NCBI GenBank assembly: GCA_011947345.1
Contig: JAAVTG010000397.1
Location: forward strand, 1 to 51,229
DNA from: Phytophthora quininea
Taxonomy: Eukaryota > Oomycota > Peronosporomycetes > Peronosporales > Peronosporaceae
Length of the DNA: 51,229 bases
Reading direction: 5' to 3'
Below the pieces are notes generated by a model. That model did not search any database, was not told where the DNA came from, and saw only the letters and a list, made by a program, of their open reading frames with translations. Position numbers and translations under genes: made by a program. This document shows, piece after piece, positions 22,140 to 33,687 of the stretch. How positions within the stretch are numbered: the stretch's first letter is position 1; each line of letters starts with the position of its first letter.

Positions 22140-23780
22140 GCACGGATAAGACTTGTGGCGATGGTTTGTTCTCGATGAAGACATCCTCGAAGACTGGCGA
22201 AAACTCCTCATTAGTCCTTTCGGCGTTCCCGACAAACCCGGAGCCGACCAAGCCACAACCGGACGGGTTATACACGACTCGTCATTTCCACCCAAAGCAT
22301 TAATAAATGATCACATCGACAAAACAGTTTTGCCCAAGCCGGAGTGTCAGCACTGCAGTGCGATTGTCAAAGAAATTTTGTACCTACAAGAAACATGCCC
22401 AGGAGATGAAATAGCGCTGATGTCTGGCGATGTTGCCGTTATGTTCGCGATTGAGCGCTGCAAAGCGAACGCGTTCATTGTTTGGTGATGCTCTACTCGA
22501 AGAGCAAGCGATAGTCACACGCACCATTTGGATGGACCGGCTCACCAGCAACGTACGAAATTGTCGGATTAACGATTTCGTTCATCTACCACACTTCCCG
22601 CAACAAATCGCACCCCGGCGGAATTTTTGCTTACTGTTGAGTGGACGATCATGCAAATGTCACCACCAACCGAGCTGACAATTGCAACGACATCAACACG
22701 TCGTTACGTCAGCATCACTGCTGAACGCTGCTTTCAATGAGGAGAAATTTTCGCGATGACCGTCATGCCACCGTGCCCTCGGCCTCGCATTCGATTCACT
22801 TCGGAACACTAATGCCGCCGGAAAAATAGAGAAGACCAACTCTGCTATTACGGCGGGATTTAATGCTGTTTTGATGTCGCGCCGTCAGTGTTAATTGATG
22901 CTGGGAAAGCTACGATACGTATCAACCTGTATCCGTCTCACTTACCCAGTCTTGCAGCGATTAGTTTGCCAAGAACCGACAATGCAAACTCGCAGTTTTG
23001 CAGGACGTGAAAGACGACCTTCGGTGGTGACGGCGTATACTGCACTCATCACCCCTCAATGACGTACCGCTCGAATATTTCGAGGCGCTTCATCCGGTAT
23101 TGTGTTCCACATGGATGCGTAGGATGTCGGCATCTGTGCCGTCGACGAGCACCAGCAAATTTTACCGTACGCGTTCTTGACCAAAGAGCGACGTCCGACA
23201 GCAGCGCTCAAATGAAGAAAAACAACGGCTTCGATCTCAATTTTCGAGAACTGGTATCGAACATGTTCGCGGTCTATGCATAGGGACCATTATGGGCCCA
23301 ACACCGCCCCTTGGCGAGACGTTTCAGGCCGAGCTACGTACATTTAAGGTTAACAACACGTCCGCCGAGTCGCAGAACTTAAAAATGGCGTCGTAAAATC
23401 CCCAAGCTCAAGTCATGATATGACTGTGTTCATACTGGGAACCCTTACACGGCTTACGATTCTTGGCGTCACACAGTGCCGGCAAAAGCAATGTGTTAGC
23501 TGATCTGGGCTCAAGACAACCCGAAGGCGCTCACCAGGGTTGGCTGATCAAGTAGCGATCAACCAGGGACTGTACGACCGCTACATAGAGCTGAACGATC
23601 ACTGCCGAGGTCTGTACTACTCCAGACAAGCGATAAGGACACTGAAGGTACCCATAGATGCTGTGATGCTGTCCATCGAGTTGGTTAGCCCCCCTCTATA
23701 TCTGGACACAATTACGAGCGTCGACCCCGCTCTTGCGGCAATCGCTATGCTTCGAAGAGGCACATTGATAGGCTGAAGCA
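22140..23780 (+). mobile_element. Decayed retroelement: reverse transcriptase and RNase H relic (DIRS-like)
   Basis: Reading across frames gives a recognisable reverse-transcriptase trail: ISPFGVPDKPGADQATTGRV, IHDSSFPPKALINDH, LMSGDVAVMF, then FGWT/SPATYEIVG pieces. The catalytic box reads YC-stop-VDDH at 22632-22652, so the active site itself carries a stop codon. Further on are RNase H-like remains and a fragment resembling 'LADLGSRQP' (about 23500-23520), typical of the end of the RNase H domain. The combination and the VDDH box resemble tyrosine-recombinase (DIRS/Ngaro) retroelements common in oomycetes. I see no recombinase domain and many stops. This copy cannot be functional. Confidence 0.65.
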
Positions 23781-26700
23781 GGGGTCTTCACTCGTTTTTG
23801 GGATAGTAGAAGTCGGTGGGTCCAATTGCCGGTGTGACGGTAGTGCTGGAGGAGCCTTATTTGCAGTTCTTAATAGTTGATAAAGTTCTTTGGCGCGGGT
23901 ATCAACGTCGGCAACAACTTCATCGTCGGCTAGAACAACAGCAGTGTCATCGTCGTCGTGGATGAACTACCATAATCAAGGGGCCCATAACAGAATCAAC
24001 GATATCTCGACAAAGCGGATACGTATTCGCCGGCTAGAAGCCACGTTATCATACTGGTTCATACTGTTGTCATAGACATTGTGATGGTCTCACACCCTTA
24101 TCGTGGTTGTCGTGGCGTCCGTGGTCTGTAATGGGGAGATACCACCGACTATGATGCTGTTTTAAAGGTGGGGAACCCACCGTTTTTGCTGTCATTGACA
24201 CCTTTCTGGTGACCTCCATGGCCATTGTCGTTATCATCAAGAGACCACCTTCGACTTTGGCACTTAACTATGGGTCAGTTGAGACATCCAAGCCTATGTG
24301 GTCACCACCATATTTGTAATCACAACAATGATTGACGGCATTCACATCCCTACCACAACACAACTAGGTCCGGTATCAGTATTTGCCACCTCTGCTTTCT
24401 CTACTTCAACAATGACGATTGCAATCCGCAGTGTCTTTACGCAGCTTTTCTACATTGTGAGAAGTACGACTTCGTCGACGTTGTCAAGACGGTAAAATCG
24501 TATTACTGAGATCCAAGCCCCCGCTGTCGTCGGTGTTAGCTTGTCCTACTGCTACCACCTGATGACGGTGTTTCAGCGCAAGAAGGAGCCGTACATCGAA
24601 CATGATGCAGGTCGGAGTGTACGACATTCACTTTGCGTTGACAAAATGAGTTCCAAACCACCAAATGTTGGCTTACTACCTGCCGCTGTTCCTAAGCTTC
24701 CAGTGCTCTCTGGTTCTTTTAAGGCTCACGAATTACTTAGTCACTTCACACGTTGGCAGGTGCCCCTACATCTCGACTACGAATAGTCCTGTCTAGCAGT
24801 ACAACAGAACACGCAAACATCAGTACACGCTCCATAACAAGCTGAAAATGGGCCCGTTCCTTGGGGAGTTCCTTACCTGCTGCTCAGCTGAAAGCGCAAG
24901 TGGTGAAGAGTTCGTGACAGAGCCAGTGATTTTCAAGGCCACTCCTATCCGACCGAACATCCTTGTTTCATGGCCGGCGGGAACGGAACTATTTAAGCCT
25001 AGCGATGTTGAAAATAGCCCCAGTGCTTACTGTAGACTCCGCATGGCTACTTGGTAATTAGGAGGAAATACTACTCTAGTTCAGCTGCCGAGATCAGAGT
25101 CCTGGGCCCACCACCGCATCGGTACGTGCCGTGTCATCTGGTCCAAGCCACTAACTCAACACCTTCCTCGCAACAATTCGTTTTAGTGTTGCATTCAGTC
25201 AACAGCCCGACAAACACGTGGTCAGCGTTTTCAAGTGCTGTCCCCATTCAAACGTAGCCTGGGCTAATCCATGACTACGTTCATTATAACTAATATTTAA
25301 AAGTTTTAAACATATTTTTATACCTAAATCGCTAGTATACTCTAAAATTATTATAGGTTCAAAGAAGTCTGGAAACCGGAATACAAGAGCGAGATAACGA
25401 CGATCATTGTTTAAGAAGAATGTGAGATCAACAGTTCAGTTAGGTCAGCTGCATGGGAAGCTACAGCGCCGAACGTTGTCAATACATGTTTTTCATTGGT
25501 TGCAGTGATACTCGCCATTTTTGACCCCTTTAGTTTTAATTTGGGGAGTTCAGAGATCGCAAACCCTCGAAATAGGGCGTCTGATACGCAGATAAGACTT
25601 GCGACAGGTAGTCATTCCTGCAAAAAGAGACACTTGGAATATAGTCTGGAAAGTTCGTGACATGGTAAACTGTCGCTACAGGAGATGATGTTTACCTTCA
25701 TGTGTACATGTTTGATGTTCAGCCTCTACTAGCATATTTTGTTTGGCATTGGTGAATGGCAAGACTGGGTTTAAGTACCACATCAGCGAAGAAGAGAACA
25801 CGCATTACATGGTGATCATACAGGGGCAAAACGACATTTTGTTTTGGTTAGTCGAGTCAAGGGCGTGGGGAGGTGCGAACTGAGTAAAGAGTAATATCGA
25901 GAGTGAGGCATACCAATGCAGCATTTATTCGAACTTGACCTTGCAACGGATGCGATGCTGCCGGTCGTCTTCGATTCGTGATATTTCTTGTGCTTCCGGA
26001 AACCCTGGATAGTTTCACTTTTTGCTTTGTTTGTTGCATACGACACAGTTGGAGTAACGTATTACTACTTACTTCGGATTATGGTTAACGGAACTCGTAA
26101 CTAAAATACTGTGGTTTCAGGGTCCATGGAAATACGTTGACTAAGGAAATACATATTATGTGGTCAGTAACACACCATCAACGAAAAACCTGAAGAGCTT
26201 TGTACCGTATTTATCGGATCGAGTGATACACATTTTGTTTTGGCTGAAACTACATATAAAATATAATTCCACAAGGGTTTTTAAATAGAGCAGCGATTTC
26301 CTGCCAATGCCATCCGTCCGTCACAACGAGAGGTGCAGGGTGCCACGCAGGCAACAAAAAAAGAAGAAGAACATGAAAAGTTTAAGGTTCATAAATGTGG
26401 CGCATTTACTTTGGTAAGATAGCTAACTGTGTGCTCTAGGGAGCCCTTTGTTAGGTAGGGGCGAAATACGAAGTGAATTAAAACTGAGTTATGGTGTTCT
26501 CCCAACAGAGGATGCGCTTGCCTAACGCAATCACTAGTACTGACTCGTTTAAGGTGGTCCGTGGCACCGACACCCTTGCACCTGGCTCCGCTGTGAAGGC
26601 CGCTGCCTCTTGTCGTCTCACGCGCTCCACAATTTATAGATTTTGTTCCAAACTATAATTACTTTGTTGTAGGTGCGGATATCAGCGGTGCAAGGCCTCG

Positions 26701-28370
26701 TCTGGAAGATTGGAGCCACGCTACATTAGTCAAGTGCAATGAAGCCCGTGGCTAGTATGGAGCTACCCGACAGACTTGTTTCGATGGTCAGCCTGAAAGC
26801 TGCCATTAAGTTGGTATGGCTGTGATTGACCGGAAGTTGTTGGAAATGATAATTGTGCACATCAAGCGCAAATTTGTGACGCGAAGGCAACGGTATCTAG
26901 CGGAAGCCACGGATTGTCAACTCAATGAACTGAGATCACAGCAAGGTAAATTTGCGTTTCTAAATTTGGATAACATGAAGCAGATTTAACAGCCAAACAA
27001 CCAGAACGTACCATCACGAATAGTCGCTGGCGGTGATGGTCTTATTTGGACCCCAAAGCAACGAAAGAATTACGAGAGCGAATTTTGATGGTGTCACGAA
27101 CTGTTGGACACAATGCTTGCTACGATGAAGGAACACTTTACCACCAAGGCTTGGAGCAGCTTTGTCGCCGCCAATTTTTATAGTACTGTCTACTGAGTAA
27201 GTACGCAAGGGTGTGGGCATGATTCCGCGGCTGTGGGGGCTAGATGCTTCTGGGCGAAATGATCTTTTGCATTGGGGAGTGTTTGTTTATTGGAGACAGT
27301 GTTGGTAACAGCAAGTATTCACAGATACTTGACTGTTTCAAAGACAGACTCATTCACTCTGTTGGGTTGGTGTGACTTCAAGTACGACGTGATGAAACAC
27401 TATATAGCGCTTCCTAGTGATGATATAGCGGATCCGGGCGGCCTGAGGGCACTCCTCTACGACCTCGAACAGCCCTTCCCCTGTGATCAAAAGCGTGTTT
27501 ACCGAAATTCCAGAATAGGGCTGAAACCATAAAACAAAAACCTATAACAAAGTTACAAGACGTGAGATTAGAATGGTTCATCTTCTGCAAGCAACGGGGC
27601 TCCCAAATACCGCCCACCTCATTATACATGCTTCTAGGTCTAGTTTGCAGTTTCCCATCATCTCTTCATGTAGCATTGCCGTTTCTGACACTACAACCGT
27701 GCCTTCGTTACGTTGCGCTACTACCGACTCGAACGGGGTTGGTCGAAGCAGGGCAGTGAAAGTTCGCTTGGCGCTGCGTTGCCGAGAGAATCAGCCGGGG
27801 TATGTTATTGCATTATTTGGATCATAGGAATTAGATACTCCAACTCGTGCGAATCTAAGTTCACCCCCGCTAGGAACACCTTTAGCAATTGTAGGACATA
27901 ATGCTTCAAGCGCTCAATTGTCCTGTCGACCCACGGTGCATTGGTAAGGACGAAATCCTGCTCAATATCCAGTGGGCGGCAATTTTGCCTGGCTAGTGAC
28001 GCAAGCCTTGGCTCAAGCGAGGAGATGCTTGGCAATGTTGAAAGCCAAGGTATGGACCTTAGTGTTGAACGTTTCTAGCCTCAACGTATCGGGGAACCTG
28101 GGGTGCTACTACTACTGCGCTGAATCAATTTACAAGGGAAAGGAAGACTCCAGGGAATCCCTACAAGGGATCTCCCTTCTCTTGGTATCGACCTTGAGGA
28201 GACGCCGTGCTGGTCATGTTCCGTTCTCCTAGACCATTGTTGTCTCATGCCAATGCTTGAGCACTTCGTGTCATCAGATGCGTAGCAGTTAGCTTTTGTG
28301 TTTCGGAACGACCTTCGCAATCAGAGGATTTGTGAGGTAGGTCTCGATAGCTTAGAACGTGCGCGAAGGA
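23781..28370. other. Gene-sparse, AT-rich repeat block
   Basis: No protein family is recognisable on either strand. Frames at 24541-24786 and 24848-25057 (plus) are open but give no known motif and no splice sites linking them. From about 25260 to 27000 the sequence is clearly more AT-rich than the gene blocks and full of stops. It most likely consists of old transposon remains. Confidence 0.5.
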
Positions 28371-28429
28371 AACTGGTGACCCAGGTAACCTACTTTACTG
28401 ATTGCTAGCTCTAGAATAGAATGAAATGT

Positions 28430-29162
28430 CAAGTAAGTATAACAACGTTATTTATGTTGTCGTACACCAGTACAATGGTCTTGAGCGGCGTCGTAGCGCT
28501 TATATGCGTCAGTAGACGGCGGATGTAGTTGTTGTAAGCCTCCGACGCGATGGACCCAAACCGTTGCTCACAGTAAGCAATCCCCTCCTCTGAAATGCAG
28601 GTTATCACGCGGATATTTAAACCCTTGCTGGCCGTGTATTTGTCCACAGCAGGATATCCTTTCTTGCTACGATCGCAGCGACGTGAGCACCACAAATTGA
28701 AGTTAGTTTTATCCACATAGAAATTTTCTTTACCTTCTGCCTTTAAAGCAATGAGCCCAATGATATACTCCCATCGTAGAATCTTGTTCTCGACGAGGCT
28801 ACGGTAGTTGTTATCGCGGTGGGTCTGTTCGACCATTTACATCTGGGCGTCAATATCTGCCGCGACACCTTCAGCGAGAAGCACTCTTCCAGAGCGTCAA
28901 CCATTTCGCCCAGCGTGCAGTAGCAGTTGTCATCGATGAGGTCGAGCAAGTAGCTGACATATTCTTGTGGTCTCTTGGCGTGGCGCTTGCCGCCACGGGG
29001 TTTTCTGGGCGAGGCATTCCAGTTGTAATTGTCCTCAGCACCATTTATCCAGCGGTAAGCGATGCGCCTCTTTACGTCGTTTTTGCCCGCAACATCGATC
29101 CAGTCCTAGCCATCACGAGCAGCAAGGAGAAGTCTGCGAACGGCCGCGTCGTCGTACAGCAT
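28430..29162 (-). pseudogene. Tc1/mariner-type transposase, broken
   Basis: The minus strand from 29162 (MLYDDAAVRRLLL) encodes a helix-turn-helix region (KNDVKRRIAYRWINGAEDNY, then YLLDLIDDNCYCTLGEMVDA). The DDE part follows: KILRWEYIIGLI, FYVDKTNFNLWCSRRC, SKKGYPAVDKYTASKGLNIR and VLVYDNINNVV. It is broken by an in-frame TAG just after LLLAARDG, a frame change near 28835, and truncation before the third acidic residue. The usual DE(T/S) at the first catalytic site is DKT here. No inverted terminal repeats were identified. This is a dead copy of an oomycete mariner-like element. Confidence 0.75.
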
Positions 29163-30095
29163 TGTGTCGTGGGATAGTAAACTCAAAGGAAGTTTGGAAA
29201 TTGAAGGAAAAACTTTGTGCTAGCGTTGACGCGTTAACACCGTCCACAAATTCCTTATCCTTCGCACAGCTAGCCGTTGCAGCTCAGCAAAATCGCGGGA
29301 GTGCTTTTCACCTCTACGAACTAATCAGTTGTTAGAACGTGGTGCTATCGAAAAATATAAAGTCTAGGGATCGTGTCACTTTGATCTTACCTTTTGTCGT
29401 TTTGATTTTACGTGTCGCCACTTTGAACTTGAAAATGTGTAGTTGTAGTTGCGTGTACAACTGGTTTTGGTTAAGCTAGTATAATTTAACACTTTGAGAG
29501 TCTCACTTACCGACAACTTGACTCCTCCTCCTAGATAAGTTGAACGTACGCTAGTCCCGCGACATAAGTTGGCTTTATATTTGGTCACGTATTGATAAAT
29601 CTCAGACCACAATCTACAAGAGCAGTATCACACAATCCTGTGCCGACTAAAGCGGACCACACACTTCGGCAATGCCATTAACTGCAATCCAGAACTATTT
29701 CGCCTCCGTCACGTTCTACCTCACGATGTCCAACACTCTGACGTTGTATTCCAGACCTTAGTAGATTAGACTTACTACTGCAGATTGAGAACTCACAAAT
29801 AATCGGTAATCGAAGCCCCCGTGTTGATACAGCATAACGAATGTTTTGGCAAAAGAGTTTCCTTACTTATTACGAAAAAGTGGTTTCAATCGAATGATTG
29901 GCTTTTCGCTTTTTAAAAACGAAAAGATACATATTTTGAGGGATAGCCCTTCTACGCTGGTCAATACCGATACCAAACCGGTACAGATGTAGCCCTCAAC
30001 GCTGCTCAGTACCGGTAATTGCTAGCATGATATTGCTTCTACACGTCCATCCTTGCTTGTTTGTACAGTGTTCTGCCAACCGCCAATATTCTCAC
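29163..30095. other. AT-rich flank of transposon relics
   Basis: No gene is seen. A near-perfect palindrome (CTTTTCG...CGAAAAG with TTTTTAAAAA between) lies at 29902-29926. Two imperfect copies of a ~26-nt unit (TAGCCCT...ACGCTG...CAATACCG type) start at 29944 and 29990. These are probably transposon-end sequences; their element is unknown. Confidence 0.4.
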
Positions 30096-30111
30096 ATATC
30101 CTCGAGGGCAG
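30096..30111. repeat. Target-site duplication, left copy
   Basis: ATATCCTCGAGGGCAG, identical to 30357-30372. It directly precedes the tRNA-like head of the SINE. Confidence 0.8.
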
Positions 30112-30356
30112 GGCCTCCTGGTGGTCCAGTGGGTTGTGTATACAACTCACGAAGTTCATCCCTCCGGTTGGGGTTCGAGTCCCTGCGGGGCTGCCAGGCC
30201 GAGGCCCTACAGAAAACATCCAGGAAATGATTAACTTCACATTCAAATATCCCATTCAAATTCAATCAGCACTCAACATATCAGATTTCAGAATAGCAAA
30301 TACCCCCAACCATGAGAGCAACCAGGAAACAAGTCAAGCATCTGAATCACTTCAAA
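30112..30356 (+). mobile_element. tRNA-derived SINE, about 245 bp
   Basis: The 5' part (about 30112-30205) is tRNA-like. It has a perfect RNA polymerase III A box, TGGTCCAGTGG, and a perfect B box, GGTTCGAGTCC (about 30172-30182), followed by GGGGCTGCCAGGCC. The rest is A-rich, tRNA-unrelated sequence ending in TTCAAA. The element is bounded on both sides by the identical 16-mer ATATCCTCGAGGGCAG. SINEs move through enzymes of LINEs, which leave such duplications. tRNA-derived SINEs are known from Phytophthora. The ORFs covering this span are chance frames. The undamaged duplication suggests a fairly recent insertion. Confidence 0.8.
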
Positions 30357-30372
30357 ATATCCTCGAGGGCAG
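30357..30372. repeat. Target-site duplication, right copy
   Basis: ATATCCTCGAGGGCAG, identical to 30096-30111. It directly follows the A-rich 3' end of the SINE. Bases beyond both copies differ, as expected for a true duplication. Confidence 0.8.
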
Positions 30373-30448
30373 ATGGCGAGATATACACATCACCAGTATC
30401 AGTATTTAAAACAAATCCTGTCCCAATATTCGCGTAGCCCTACAGTAA

Positions 30449-33394
30449 TTAAAACCCATACGCATTTGGCAGCGCTGTCCGCGTGATTTTCCTGGTGGTG
30501 TGCATTCCTTCAAGCATCCAGCGATCCCGAGCGGCAGTCTTGCGACGTAGCTGAGCCACAACTTGTCGACATCGAACCCCACGGAAAATCGACTGGATCA
30601 TCTGTGCAGCTCGATAGCGACGTCTTCGCTCGACGTCAATCGTCCCGAAAGCGTTGGTGGAAATGGCGGCATCCATCTCCGGTCCAAATGGCTTGGTCTG
30701 ATTCCAAACCGTCCGATGGATCACGTTTCGACGCCGAAAGTTGGGCTGATCCTCTTGCTTGGCAATTTGTAGCCTTGGACGTCTTGCACACTGCGGTGAC
30801 AGTGATCTTGGTAGTTCTGGTGGAACCATGAAGCGTTTATCCGTTTCGACCGGACTTGGCTCAATGTTGCTGGGCAGAATCCGAGGCTTGAAGACCTTAG
30901 GCAGACTTGAAGCACCACCTAAAACCTCGAGGAACGTGTCGTAGTTGATGAATCCGTCGCGGTCGGCGTCAAAGTACGCAAACAAATAGTCCAGCTCTTG
31001 GTACGTGATGTCGAACTCAATCTTTTGTAGAGCACTACGTAATTCGTATCTTGCCAAGACCGCATCGCGGTTTGAACACGCCAGTTGCAGAGCCTTCTCA
31101 AGTGAATTAAGTCTGCTGGTGTTGTTGACATCACTGCTGCTCCCGAATACGTGAGCACGGATCCGACCAATCGTTCTGGATGCGTAATTCTCCACGTAAT
31201 TGTTGTCGTCAGTTGGCTCGGTTGCTGCAGCTTCAGATCGCGCCGTGATGAGTTTTGGTGAAGCCGCACAAGCGAAATAGTGTCGCCAAAACTCAGCACT
31301 TCACCGCAATGCGCAGCCACGAGGCTTGTCAGGTCGTGGATTTGCTTTGCTTGCAAACGCTTGTCCATGACAGACAGCGCGTGTGCGAATGCTTTGAAAT
31401 TCATCGTCTCGTTTCCGTCGCCCAGAACTCGGTTAGCTCTTAGTCGCCGGCACATGTTGTCCAACGTTGGCAGTCGATTAGCACCTTCTTGACCTCTTCG
31501 AGGCAACAGCAATGCACGGAGATATGTCCACCCTTCTTGCGGAGATAACTCAAGCTCGTCACAACTTACAGACTTCGGCGAAATCGAGCACTGGTCCAAG
31601 AGCAGAGCGTCTGGATCCTGCGCTGACGTCGCCGCAAGTGGATCGTGGTTTCCTCTAGATGATCTCTGATTATCGTCGGTCGTCAGGCTTTCGTCTGGGA
31701 ACTTCCACGTTTGCTGCATCAATCGAGCGAACTCTGCGTCGTCTGCGATGCAGGGGCTTACATTCTGAACGAAAAGAAACGTTAGATACCATGTCCACAA
31801 AATATTAGCTGTCGACTGTCACGTACATGGTAGTATTCTGCAAATGCGTCGAATGTGACGACATTGTCGCCACCCGTCGTGCACGACGACCAGTCCTGAA
31901 GGAACGCATTCAACGCTTCTAGTCGCGTTTGCTTTCCGTCGCGAACTTGGGGAGAAAGCTCACGTTGTAGAACTTAATCATCTCGTCAATGGACACCGCG
32001 TCGTAACCCGCTGGATCCATTTGACGATAGACTCTCTCAACTAGGTCGAGTCTCTCCGGACTCATTGGCGGACCTCGAAGTGCCTCAATCAGTTTTCTTG
32101 TCTCGACGTAGCCTCGATTCCGATGAGCGAAAGCTGCTGCTACCTCTTTTAGTTCTGCTGCCGACACTTTGATGCCCAATTTACGCAGCGCAACACTGAG
32201 CTCGCTTTGAGAAATCGTTCCACTCTTGAAGGTTATGAAGACCGCGATGAGCGCATTGAGACCTTTGGTCGACTGGCTTCGACTGATTCTACTGAGGAGA
32301 CGGTTGGTTGCCTCCACTTGTCTTGCTGAGAGTTGCGGTGAATTCTCGACGCTATCTTGCACCGCGCTTAGACACCTTGATGCAGCAGACTTTGGTCTCG
32401 TTGTAGCTTCGATGATGTCGTGAGCGACAGCTTCAATTTGGGCTGGATTAAATGCTTGCCGCGAGCTCGGTCCTTGTTTATTCGCTCGTAGCATGCCGTT
32501 AGAACTCGTTTTACTACGTGCAGTTTTTGTTGAGCTTCTGGTTGATGTGGCAGCACTAAGCGGTCGTTGGATATGCGTTTGTCGCTGCTTGGCACTAGTG
32601 GACCGCGTACTTGCACGCATCTTGTATTGGCTGCGTGTTGTCGAAGAACGACTTCTCGTTTCTGCCTCTTGGTTGCTAGTGGCGACACTCACAATGGATT
32701 TTCCCGACCTGGACTCTCCTAACTTCCCCACGCTCTTGAGAAAATTTGCTACAGAGGCCCGATCACCGTGTTCGTCCAATTCCTCAAATTGGTTGCTGCG
32801 ACAGCTACCGACAGGCTCAGCAATTCTCGCTTCCTCGTCTTTCGATCCTCGTTTCGCCACGTTATCACAGAACGAGTCCAAGAAGCGAAAATCGACCCTC
32901 TCACCCGTGCAGATCCACTCACCAACAGGGAGAAAACTTACTCTCATCACTTCCCCGTCTTTGGCCCAAGTGATCACCCACGCCATAACGCTGGATATCA
33001 CGGAGTTCACGAGATCATTACTGCAGTTTGGTACGCCCTCGGCTGCAACACCAGCAGCATTGACATCAACCACCTTCTCGCTTGATAGAACAGTTTGAGC
33101 ACTGTTGCCACGCCTTCGGAGGCCCGTACTCAGCCGTGTCATGTGCAGGAACACGGGGTCTTGCAGGAAGATCGGCTTGCCGTCCTGGTTGAAGCCGAAC
33201 GTGCCGAAATCAATTATCCTCGCCGCTTTGCCTTGCTTCAACAGAGTCTCTAGGTGGAGACCCAGAGCTGCCCAAATGTGCTGAGGATTGGTCGACCCCA
33301 GACTGGCCCTGAATGTAGCGGTAGCCTTGTTCACGATGAATGGAGTCGAAATCACACCATCCTCTTCGATTTGGTTTCCTTGGCCTCCTCTCAT
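30449..33394 (-). CDS. HU-like (CCDC81-type) / EF-hand / IQ protein
   Basis: Start chosen at 33394 (MRGGQGNQIEEDG). The N-terminus holds a segment like the eukaryotic HU domain of CCDC81: IWAALGLHLETLLKQGKAAR then IIDFGTFGFNQDGKPIFLQD. A long Ser/Thr/Arg-rich region follows. Calcyphosin-like EF-hand pairs come next (about 32280-31930, SGTISQSELSVALRKLGIKV), and another EF-hand after the intron (FDADRDGFINYDTF, near 30960). Near the C-terminus an IQ-like motif, AAQMIQSIFRGVRCRQ, could bind calmodulin. One 62-nt intron lies at 31765-31826. Missing bases at about 31947 and 31253-31256 break the frame. Corrected total is 961 residues, with exact phase. HU-CCDC81 and EF-hand/IQ proteins are often ciliary, so a zoospore flagellum role is plausible inference. 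Confidence 0.72.
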
Positions 33395-33687
33395 TGTACT
33401 CGTTCTCACCAAGATCAATGTGCTTCGACGATCTTACTTGAGGAGTAAAGGCAACGACCGAAAACGGAACCGACGGCACCAGAAGTTTCAGGTTTCCACC
33501 GTTATTTCTTCGGAATATGGGTAGCCATTTGACTTAGTCGCTTCGACAAAGTCTACGCGCTGCTCGCATCTTTACATGTATTCTACAACTCATATCCGGT
33601 GGTAAAATGCTTTACCGTTCATTCCAACGGTTCAAACGTTCACTGTAAGGATTCATCATAGATCCGATTGAAGCAGATAGAATGTGT

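Noticed and set aside
28966..29335. Plus-strand frames opposite the mariner transposase
   Set aside because: The minus strand has the recognisable helix-turn-helix sequence; the plus frames have no match.
30112..30200. A functional tRNA gene
   Set aside because: The A and B boxes are perfect, but the acceptor and anticodon arms do not fold into a proper cloverleaf, and the element continues into an A-rich body bounded by target-site duplications.
30027..30409. Open frames of 67-118 codons over the SINE
   Set aside because: They lie over the tRNA-like head and A-rich body of the SINE, have no domain, and end within the flanks.
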